DNA of 13,541 nucleotides from Gammaproteobacteria bacterium (GTDB lineage Bacteria; Pseudomonadota; Gammaproteobacteria; Competibacterales; Competibacteraceae): contig PWUP01000248.1 in NCBI GenBank assembly GCA_003562535.1, forward strand, positions 1 to 13,541. Direction: 5' to 3'. The translations under genes and the position numbers were made by a program. Below the pieces are notes generated by a model, which had not been told where the DNA came from, did no database searches, and saw only the letters and a program-made list of their open reading frames with translations. Shown here in pieces: positions 7,985 to 13,541 of this stretch (the stretch's first letter is position 1; each line of letters starts with the position of its first letter).

Positions 7985-8991
7985 TGAATGCCCCAGTTAC
8001 CGTCACACCGCGTAAACCTAAAGATTATGCCTCTGATCAAGATATTCGCTGGTGTCCAGGCTGTGGTAATTACGCCATTCTCAAAGCCGTGCAGAAAACC
8101 TTGGCCGATATCACCGCTGATCCTAGCCAAACGGTCTTTGTATCGGGCATTGGCTGTTCATCGCGTTTTCCTTATTATCTGAACACCTATGGTTTTCACA
8201 CGATTCATGGTCGCGCCCCGGCGATTGCAACCGGGGTAAAGCTGGCCAACCCGGCACTGGATGTCTGGGTGATCACTGGTGATGGTGATGGCTTGTCAAT
8301 CGGCGGTAATCATCTGACCCACACCCTGCGGCGCAATGTGGATGTGCAGATACTGCTGTTCAATAATGCCATTTACGGCCTCACTAAGGGGCAGTCTTCG
8401 CCGACTTCAAAGCTCGGCACTAAAAGCCCTTCAACGCCGCATGGCTCTGTGGAAACCCCAACCAATGCCGCCTGCTTAGCGCTGGGGGCAGGCGCGCGTT
8501 TTGTTGCCCGCGCCGTTGAAGCACAGACACCGCGTTTGGGGCAGGTGCTGGCTCGCGCCCGCGACCATCGCGGCACATCACTGGTTGAAATTCTCCAAAA
8601 TTGTATTATTTACAATGACCGTGCTTTTGCTGAACTCACTGACAAAGCGCAGTTAGCCGATCAGCAACTGCTGCTAGAACACGGCCAGCCCTTGCGATTC
8701 GGTCACAATCTCAGCAGAGGGTTGCGCTTAAACCCGCAAACGCTCAGCTTAGAGACCGTGACCTTAGGTGAGCATGGCTTCAGTCCTGAAGATGTGCTCT
8801 GTCATGATGAAACCAATCCCACTTTGGCTTATATGTTGGCTCGCTTGGAGCAACCGATAGCCTTGGGGGTGTTGTACTGTGCGCCGGCACCGACTTACCG
8901 AGCGGGTGCAACGCCCGATGACTCGGCTACCCGACCCAGTGCGGCAGTGATTAACCAGTTGCTGCGCATGGGCAGCAATTGGGTGAGCTAG
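7984..8991 (+). CDS. korB: 2-oxoacid:ferredoxin oxidoreductase, beta subunit (TPP- and Fe-S-binding)
   Basis: The beta subunit binds thiamine diphosphate and one iron-sulfur cluster and completes the active site with KorA. The 335 residues include WCPGCGNY (Cys24 and Cys27), GIGCSSRF (Cys58) and ILQNCIIYND (Cys207), the four cysteines expected for a [4Fe-4S] cluster. The TPP/Mg motif GDGDGLSIGGNH spans 99-110 with NNAIYGLTKGQ (127-137) after it. GTKSPSTPHG (145-154) is typical of the 2-oxoglutarate-type beta subunits. All key residues are present. Its ATG overlaps the korA stop, so the two are translationally coupled. No ferredoxin or delta subunit gene is adjacent, so the electron acceptor is encoded elsewhere. 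Confidence 0.94.
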   Translation: MNAPVTVTPRKPKDYASDQDIRWCPGCGNYAILKAVQKTLADITADPSQTVFVSGIGCSSRFPYYLNTYGFHTIHGRAPAIATGVKLANPALDVWVITGDGDGLSIGGNHLTHTLRRNVDVQILLFNNAIYGLTKGQSSPTSKLGTKSPSTPHGSVETPTNAACLALGAGARFVARAVEAQTPRLGQVLARARDHRGTSLVEILQNCIIYNDRAFAELTDKAQLADQQLLLEHGQPLRFGHNLSRGLRLNPQTLSLETVTLGEHGFSPEDVLCHDETNPTLAYMLARLEQPIALGVLYCAPAPTYRAGATPDDSATRPSAAVINQLLRMGSNWVS

Positions 8992-9081
8992 TTCGATGGC
9001 ATGCGTGCCACCTATAGTCGCACGCCTTGACTAGACCAAGGGTGCCTTTGGGGACACTGCGTTAGTCGGGACAGCCTAGCG

Positions 9082-11019
9082 ATGAATCAATTTGCCCAGT
9101 TACGCCATCAGATTTACCTAGACCATGCGCCTGACGATCCCGAAGGGTATCGGTGTCTGGCCGCTGCCCTGAGCCAATCCAGCGAACCTCTGGAGCCAGT
9201 ACTTGAAAGTATGGCACGGCTGCACGCCAGCGTTCAGGCCAGCGACGAGTCTGATGGACATGATGCGGATTGGCTGGCCTCGATGATTCGGTCGCAGTTG
9301 GGTCGCTCGCCGTATATCGACCGCTATTTAGCCGATGCCCTGTGTCAGCGCGATGAATTCGCAGCCACACTGCGCCAGTGTGCCACCCAAGTAGAGCTGA
9401 CCGGAGCGGTAGCCGCCGTTGCCGTCGGTGCACAATTGCGCCCCTTTGATGCCGCCTGGGTGGCGGATCAACTCCGCCAGCACCGCGATCCCGATATACT
9501 GATCGATGTGCTCAGCTATGCCAGTGCGGCTGGGCTGGTCGAGCTGGAGGCCGAGATCGCAGCGCTCTCGGCTGCAGAGCAACCTTGGGGGGTACGGGCT
9601 GAGGCGTTAAGCGTACTGCATGAACTCAGCGAGGAATCGACACCTGAGGTCGCGGCCGATCCAGAGTCGCCCAGACCGCAACTGGCGCAAGCGGTGTTTT
9701 ATGGCGACCCCAGCCGCATGGGGAAAGGCGGCAGCGGCGGGCTGGGTACACTGGTGCGCGAGTTAGGTGTGGGCTTAGCCCAACACGCCATACCCGTGCT
9801 GACCCTAGTGGGCTACGACAGCAAAACCTGCCGGTATCCTTTACAGGTGGAGCAACGTTTAGATTCGAATCATGAGGTGCGGCGAGTACCGATTTATCTG
9901 CCCAGCCATAACCCAGCGGGATTTCTCCGTGCCGAGCACCGCATTGTCCGCGCCACCGAGCGGGCGCTGCACGGTGAACACCACCGCGTGGTGCATGTGC
10001 GTTTTCTGGACAATGCCTCGCGTGCGGTGGCTAAAGTGGCCTCTAGCCGTCGCTGGCCGCTGGTGACCACGCTCACCCCTGACCCACACCGTAACCTGTG
10101 TACACCAGAGGGTCATATCAATCCCTGTTCTGCTGAGGCGGCGCGTGAGGTTTTCAACCGGATTCTCATCGGCGATCAACTGCTGCACTGGTCGCGGGGT
10201 CTGGCGGCCATTGGGCGTAACGCCTTTGCGCATGAGCTGATCCACTATTTCCCGCAGTTGGAAAACACTTGTGGCAAAGTGCTGGCCGCCATTGATGAGG
10301 GGGTAGCGACCACACTGCCCCCCGTGGCCCTAGACCCCGCTGCCCTGTTGTGCAATCCGCAGCTTGATCTGGCGCTCACACCACAGCAACTGGCCACGCC
10401 GCTGATCGTCAGTGTGGGGCGGTTACACCCGATTAAAGGCCAGGTTAATTTGGTGCGCGCTTGGGCGCATAGCCCCCTGTGGCAGCGTTATAATCTAGTG
10501 ATCATTGGCGGCGATCTCGACACGCCCTCAGGTGAAGAACGCGCTATTATTGACGCCATCCGCGCCGAGTGGCGAGCGGAACTACAGGGACGTTTATGCC
10601 ATTTACCGGCTCAGGATAATACGACAGTACGGGCGATATTAGCTTGGAGTGGCCAACGGCAACCCACTGGCGGAGCGGATGTCTACGTCTGTGCCAGCCT
10701 GAAAGAAGAATTCGGCTTATCCATTCTGGAAGCGATGGTGGCGGGCTTGCCCGTGTGCGCCCCACTGCGCGGCGGTCCAAAAACCTATCTGCGCCACGGG
10801 GTCAATGGCTTTTTAATCGATACTCGGGATGCCCAAGTGTTGCGCAAAGAACTCTGCGCTCTGCTGACCCGTGAACGTACTGACTGCTCCGCCTTACGCG
10901 CACTTAAACACAAGGCTCGCCAGACGGTTGAACAGCAGTATTCCCTGACGGCTATGGCTGCCGAGTATGCGGAGTTTTATCGTCGGGTTGCTGCACAACC
11001 ATACGAGGTCTCATCATAA
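9082..11019 (+). CDS. GT4-family glycosyltransferase with long helical N-terminal region
   Basis: A 645-residue soluble protein. Residues from about 200 form a GT-B retaining glycosyltransferase of family 4: GKGGSGGLGTLVRELG (214-229) is the glycine-rich acceptor-side loop, VSVGRLHPIKGQ (443-454) carries the Arg and Lys that contact the nucleotide-sugar phosphates, and EEFGLSILE (542-550) is the EX7E motif. GGPKTYLRHGVNGFL follows. The overall look recalls the sucrose-phosphate-synthase-like branch of GT4, but donor and acceptor cannot be told from sequence. Residues 1-200 are predominantly helical and acidic and match no family recognised here; they may be a repeat-type scaffold. The ATG at 9082 lacks an obvious ribosome binding site, and 90 bases separate it from korB. 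The stop TAA overlaps the ATG of a truncated downstream frame, so it was probably the first gene of an operon. Confidence 0.85.
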   Translation: MNQFAQLRHQIYLDHAPDDPEGYRCLAAALSQSSEPLEPVLESMARLHASVQASDESDGHDADWLASMIRSQLGRSPYIDRYLADALCQRDEFAATLRQCATQVELTGAVAAVAVGAQLRPFDAAWVADQLRQHRDPDILIDVLSYASAAGLVELEAEIAALSAAEQPWGVRAEALSVLHELSEESTPEVAADPESPRPQLAQAVFYGDPSRMGKGGSGGLGTLVRELGVGLAQHAIPVLTLVGYDSKTCRYPLQVEQRLDSNHEVRRVPIYLPSHNPAGFLRAEHRIVRATERALHGEHHRVVHVRFLDNASRAVAKVASSRRWPLVTTLTPDPHRNLCTPEGHINPCSAEAAREVFNRILIGDQLLHWSRGLAAIGRNAFAHELIHYFPQLENTCGKVLAAIDEGVATTLPPVALDPAALLCNPQLDLALTPQQLATPLIVSVGRLHPIKGQVNLVRAWAHSPLWQRYNLVIIGGDLDTPSGEERAIIDAIRAEWRAELQGRLCHLPAQDNTTVRAILAWSGQRQPTGGADVYVCASLKEEFGLSILEAMVAGLPVCAPLRGGPKTYLRHGVNGFLIDTRDAQVLRKELCALLTRERTDCSALRALKHKARQTVEQQYSLTAMAAEYAEFYRRVAAQPYEVSS

Positions 11020-11087
11020 TGAACGACTTAGGCCGGCAACACTATGGCGTACTGGCCACTGAGAGCAACAGCGGCCCCCTCCGATAG
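11019..11087 (+). pseudogene. Truncated N-terminal stub of a gene coupled to the glycosyltransferase
   Basis: An ATG overlapping the glycosyltransferase stop (TAATG) opens a frame of only 22 codons, beginning MNDLGRQHYGVLATE and ended by TAG at 11085. TAATG junctions are typical of coupled genes within an operon; the same junction joins korA and korB. The stub ends where sequence of a broken minus-strand gene begins (about 11077). The likely reading is that the rest of the second operon gene has been lost by deletion or insertion. A chance ATG is the alternative. No function can be assigned. Confidence 0.4.
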
Positions 11088-11337
11088 TGATGGTCGCCGC
11101 TTGGTCAGCCGCCGTGATTTGCTGCGGGTCATCTTGTGGATACAGCAACAATTACCGCTGCTGTTGGAGCCTCAATAAGGTTTGATCCAAGGTGTCACGA
11201 TCTACATCAGCCAGTTGTTGGCGTAAATCGGCTAAACGTACCTGCGTATTCCACTGACCCTGACCGAGTTGATAGCAGGCAGTGCGGATACGCTGTACCA
11301 AGTCAGGTTGATCGGTGAGTTTAGCTGTTTTTTGCTC
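11077..11337 (-). pseudogene. Broken gene fragment, winged-helix-like C-terminal piece
   Basis: Read on the minus strand from 11337, the frame gives coherent protein: PDLVQRIRTACYQLG, VRLADLRQQLADV, DTLDQTLLRLQQQR, then an in-frame TAA at 11152-11154, after which the same frame resumes as LLLYPQDDPQQITAADQAA up to about 11077. The pattern of helix, helix, then a leucine/tyrosine strand pair followed by a DDP turn looks like a winged-helix DNA-binding or interaction domain. I do not recognise the family. It has a stop (TGA) directly upstream of the first codon and no start codon, so both ends and the middle are broken. It therefore qualifies as a decayed fragment rather than a gene. Confidence 0.5.
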
Positions 11338-11352
11338 TCATCGGGTGGCGTG

Positions 11353-11381
11353 AAAAACCCCGTCCTGCATTCAGGGCGGGG
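11353..11381 (-). terminator. Rho-independent terminator of the permease-thioredoxin operon
   Basis: On the minus strand, CCCCG-C-CCTG, loop AATG, CAGG-A-CGGGG makes a ten-position stem with one C-A mismatch, followed directly by TTTTT (11357-11353). It lies 24 bases after the mini-thioredoxin stop, the right place to end that operon. In plus-strand RNA the mismatch becomes a U-G wobble, so the stem is fully paired in that direction. The plus-strand sequence also resembles hairpins at the ends of IS200/IS605-type elements, an alternative origin treated as a finding. Confidence 0.7.
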
Positions 11382-11404
11382 AAGGATGAAGCAATAACGG
11401 GTAC

Positions 11405-11635
11405 TCAAGCCATCAGAGCTTTCAGTTCATCCGCGCTGGCCACTTTACCTTCGACCAGTATTTCATCATCCAAAGCTAGAGCGGGTGTACGCATCACACC
11501 GGCATCAATAATGCCGTTCATATCGGTGATTTTTTCCAGCTCATAGCTCACGCCCAAGGCATTGGCCGCTTGCTCAGCATTGGCCGTGAGTTGGTTGCAT
11601 TTTGCACAGCCACTACCGTATATCGTCAATTTCAT
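11405..11635 (-). CDS. Mini-thioredoxin (redox-active disulfide protein family)
   Basis: A 76-residue thioredoxin-fold protein of the family found beside YraQ/ArsP-type permeases. It begins MKLTIYGSGCAKC; the CAKC active-site pair (Cys10 and Cys13) follows the first strand, and the cis-proline loop reads MRTPALALDD. The length is typical of these minimal thioredoxins and there is no signal peptide, so it acts in the cytoplasm, probably in thiol-disulfide exchange or metal(loid) delivery. The ATG at 11635 has AGGAGA about eight bases upstream; a longer frame running into the permease gene is rejected. It starts 20 bases after the permease stop and is followed by the terminator at 11353-11381. 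Confidence 0.9.
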   Translation of the reverse strand: MKLTIYGSGCAKCNQLTANAEQAANALGVSYELEKITDMNGIIDAGVMRTPALALDDEILVEGKVASADELKALMA

Positions 11636-11655
11636 CAGTTTTCTCTCCTGGTGGA

Positions 11656-12987
11656 TTACCACCAATGACCGTAGATGAATCCTGTGATGGTAGCCATCAC
11701 CACCACCAGAGCGCAATAGACCAGCGTCTTCTCTGTGCCTAATACCGAGCGAATAACCAGCATATTGGGCAAGGACAGCGCCGGACCGGCCAGCAATAAG
11801 GCCAACGCCGGTCCTTTGCCCATACCCGCTCCCATCAGGGCGTCCACAATCGGCACTTCGGTGAGCGTAGAGAAATACATCAGCGCGCCCAGCACTGAGG
11901 CGATGAATGTGGAGGTCAGTGAATTATCACCCACCGCCGCCGCTACCCACTCGGAAGGAATCATCCCTTCGTGCCCAGGACGCCCCAGGGCAAAACCGGC
12001 AATAAACACCCCTACCAATAACAAGGGTAAAATTTGCTTGGCGAAATCCCAGCTTTGCACCGCCCATTCTCGATCTGACTGACGTGAGGCGGCCATCAGC
12101 ATCAAACCGGCCATACCGATGGCAAACGGCAGTTCCGGTACCCCCGGCATGAGGAATGCCGCCCCGGCGACAACCGCCGTCAGCAACAGTAAGGGTCGCA
12201 CCGGCCACTGCCACCGCCAGATCAACAACCCGGCCAAGCCCACTGCTAGGATCGCCGTCAGTAGCCATTTCCAGGCGTAGATCTGCATCCACACCAGGCT
12301 GTCCGCCGCTGCCCAGTTAGCAAAAACCAGAATGCCGATCATGAATGCAAACAGGCTCACCACAAGGCTGACGGGCGTGTCACTGTCCCCGGCTCCAAAA
12401 CCACGGCGGTTGTTCAACGAGCGTTGCGCTTCCTGTTTGCGGTACAGGGCGTGCATGATTGTGGCAATCACCAAGGCGAACACCACAGCCCCCAGCGCCC
12501 GTGCGATACCGATTTCTGCGCCCAACACCTTAGCGGTAATCACCACCGCCATGATATTAATCGCCGGCCCCGAATACAAAAAAGCCACCGCCGCACCGAG
12601 GCCAGCCCCTCGTTTGTAAATACCGCCAAACAAAGGCAGTACCGTACACGAACACACCGCCAGCAGCATTCCTGACACCGAAGCTACACTGAACGCTACC
12701 GGCTTAGACGCATCCGGCCCCAGAAAGCGCATCACCGCCCCTTGGTTGAGGTAAACCGCCATAGCACCGGCGATAATAAACGCAGGCAGTAAACACAGAA
12801 TCACATGTTCACGCGCATACCAATGGGTCAGATGCACGGCTTCCAACACCGCATTGTCGAAACGTGCGTTACCTATGGGAATAAAATAAATCAGCAAAAA
12901 CACCGCCAGTATTCCCAGCAGCAGATGAGTTTCGCGGGGATTGCTGCGATACCACTCCAGCCATTGAGCACGCATTGGTTTAGCCAT
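11656..12987 (-). CDS. Permease of the YraQ/ArsP (DUF318) family
   Basis: An inner-membrane permease of 443 residues with about ten or more hydrophobic helices in two halves. After a polar N-terminus (MAKPMRAQWLEWYR) come the helix LLLGILAVFLLIYFI and the family signature SVSGMLLAVCSCTVLPLFGG, with the CSC pair at about residues 112-114, then FLYSGPAINIM. The second half repeats the theme (FIASVLGALMYFSTLTEVPI, then ALLLAGPALSLPNML). Relatives export trivalent organoarsenicals or are linked to copper/zinc efflux; the substrate here is unknown. The ATG at 12987 is chosen over a start at 13059 because the extra residues are not family-like. It overlaps the stop of a short upstream frame (ATGGCTAA). 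It has no good ribosome binding site, so coupling to upstream translation is possible. It is co-transcribed with the mini-thioredoxin. Confidence 0.9.
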   Translation of the reverse strand: MAKPMRAQWLEWYRSNPRETHLLLGILAVFLLIYFIPIGNARFDNAVLEAVHLTHWYAREHVILCLLPAFIIAGAMAVYLNQGAVMRFLGPDASKPVAFSVASVSGMLLAVCSCTVLPLFGGIYKRGAGLGAAVAFLYSGPAINIMAVVITAKVLGAEIGIARALGAVVFALVIATIMHALYRKQEAQRSLNNRRGFGAGDSDTPVSLVVSLFAFMIGILVFANWAAADSLVWMQIYAWKWLLTAILAVGLAGLLIWRWQWPVRPLLLLTAVVAGAAFLMPGVPELPFAIGMAGLMLMAASRQSDREWAVQSWDFAKQILPLLLVGVFIAGFALGRPGHEGMIPSEWVAAAVGDNSLTSTFIASVLGALMYFSTLTEVPIVDALMGAGMGKGPALALLLAGPALSLPNMLVIRSVLGTEKTLVYCALVVVMATITGFIYGHWW

Positions 12988-13120
12988 AATGCAAGTCGCT
13001 AATGGGCGATAACAAGCTGTCCCTAGAGCGTACCGCCCGCTCGATAATTCCTGCCTCATCCATCGGGTAACCGCGCAATATCATGGCCACTACCGCCGCG
13101 TTGGCTGAGCTGGTTTTTGA
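12980..13120 (-). other. Unassigned short ORF, possible gene end coupled to the permease
   Basis: A minus-strand frame open from just after a TGA (13121-13123) to TAA at 12980-12982. It reads like protein: NAAVVAMILRGYPMDEAG, then IIERAVRSRDSLLSPI and SDLHYG. Its TAA overlaps the permease ATG as ATGGCTAA. Possible starts are GTG at 13090 and ATG at 13084, giving 36 or 34 residues, neither with a ribosome binding site. It may be the C-terminal remnant of the gene that once preceded the permease, cut off near the IscB fragment, or a short leader peptide that couples translation. I do not recognise the family. Confidence 0.3.
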
Positions 13121-13125
13121 TCACT

Positions 13126-13350
13126 TCAATACCACGCGGCGCACTGGCCTTGGAGTGAGTTATGATGGTTGAGGTGGAGACCTAATAGCACGACTCGACC
13201 TTGTTGGGGGAGCTCGCCCGCTACGGCGATCCCCGTGGTTTTGCTACCAGGATCGAACTTGACTTCCGGCTGAGTCTCGCCATCCGCCCGATCCTTTAAG
13301 ATAATCGTGAACGGTTGGAGCCGAGTTGTGGAGCGATAGCAGTTAAGCAT
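13126..13350 (-). pseudogene. Fragment of IscB-type RNA-guided nuclease (RRXRR / RuvC-I region)
   Basis: The frame from ATG at 13350 codes for 74 residues. About residues 10-63 match the N-terminal region of IscB (RRXRR-domain) proteins: RLQPFTIILKDR, GETQPEVKFDPGSKTTGIAV and GRVVLLGLHLNH. DPGSKTTG (33-40) is the RuvC-I motif, with the catalytic Asp at 33 intact. Full IscB proteins are about 400-500 residues with a bridge helix, RuvC-II/III and HNH domain; all of these are missing, as is the opening PLM segment. Matching sequence ends near 13162 and the frame stops at 13126. The ATG overlaps the tenA stop (ATGCTTAA). Since the sequence upstream is intact tenA, no omegaRNA remains in its expected place. 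This is a relic, not a working nuclease. Confidence 0.8.
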
Positions 13351-13541
13351 CAGGGTTCAGCCCCATATCCCAGAAGCCGATTTCCAGCCGAGTGGCCGCA
13401 CTGAACGTCGTGCGCAGACCGGCAAAGCGCCCGGCCCCCATGCGTTGCTCGGCCAGGCGTTGCATTTGTGCCGCGACGGAACTTGCCAGTTGCTGCATTT
13501 CCTGATCGGCGTACATTTCCAGCCAGTCGCGATACGGGTTA
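13343..13541 (-). CDS. tenA: TenA/thiaminase II family protein, C-terminal part only
   Basis: The gene enters from the right edge; only the last 65 residues are visible. They include NPYRDWLEMYADQEM near the edge and TRLEIGFWDMGLNPDA at the end, the two hallmarks of the TenA C-terminal half. The Glu of TRLE matches the conserved acidic residue of the active-site region. TenA proteins hydrolyse aminopyrimidines to salvage the pyrimidine of thiamine, with thiaminase activity in some. The TAA stop at 13343-13345 overlaps the ATG of the IscB fragment. The natural C-terminus looks intact, so the IscB-derived sequence sits just past the gene without damaging it. Whether it belongs to a thiamine operon cannot be seen. 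Confidence 0.88.
   Translation of the reverse strand, partial: NPYRDWLEMYADQEMQQLASSVAAQMQRLAEQRMGAGRFAGLRTTFSAATRLEIGFWDMGLNPDA

Noticed and set aside
8992..9081. Structured RNA or terminator between korB and the glycosyltransferase
   Set aside because: Only weak short pairings (GGCA/TGCC, CTAGT/ACTAG) and no T-run; not distinguishable from chance.
13162..13323. Active IscB system with omegaRNA
   Set aside because: Only the RuvC-I part remains; there is no bridge helix, HNH domain or upstream scaffold, since tenA coding sequence occupies that place.
1..13541. tRNA, rRNA or prophage genes
   Set aside because: No cloverleaf, rRNA-like stretch or phage structural gene was recognised on either strand.

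Overview
The window looks like chromosomal DNA of a Gammaproteobacterium. The separate yajC-secD-secF genes, an HDOD-GGDEF signalling protein, a SOUL haem-binding protein and moderately GC-rich coding sequence all fit. The genus cannot be fixed from the sequence. A free-living, environmental lifestyle is an inference from the two-subunit 2-oxoacid:ferredoxin oxidoreductase.

Layout, left to right. (1) Bases 2-598, plus strand: 3' part of a SOUL-family protein whose start lies outside the window. (2) 599-847: a non-coding or barely coding gap holding a perfect 9-bp palindrome, a 14-bp inverted repeat and a possible 35-residue ORF on the minus strand. (3) 848-2782, plus: a signalling protein with HDOD, degenerate receiver and GGDEF domains. 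(4) 2784-5948, minus: the yajC-secD-secF operon of the Sec translocon. Its last gene meets the GGDEF gene tail to tail with one base between the stops. (5) 6146-8991, plus: korA-korB, diverging from yajC and overlapping each other by TAATG. (6) 9082-11019, plus: a GT4 glycosyltransferase with a long helical N-terminal part. (7) 11019-11404: a scar region with a 22-codon stub that starts on the glycosyltransferase stop, a broken minus-strand gene and a strong hairpin. (8) 11405-12987, minus: a YraQ/ArsP-type permease followed by a mini-thioredoxin, closed by that hairpin acting as a terminator. (9) 12980-13350: a short unassigned ORF and a fragment of the RNA-guided nuclease IscB. (10) 13343-13541, minus: the C-terminal part of a TenA protein.

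How the genes work together: yajC-secD-secF is the accessory complex that uses the proton-motive force to drive late steps of protein export. KorAB interconverts 2-oxoglutarate and succinyl-CoA using ferredoxin-type electron carriers. The permease and mini-thioredoxin form a two-gene export/redox unit of a widespread type, with a metal, metalloid or thiol-related substrate inferred. The most notable non-housekeeping content is the decayed material in 11.0-11.4 kb and 13.0-13.35 kb: truncated genes, an in-frame stop, an IscB remnant and short repeats. These suggest past mobile-element activity and deletion. No complete novel defence or mobile system is visible.
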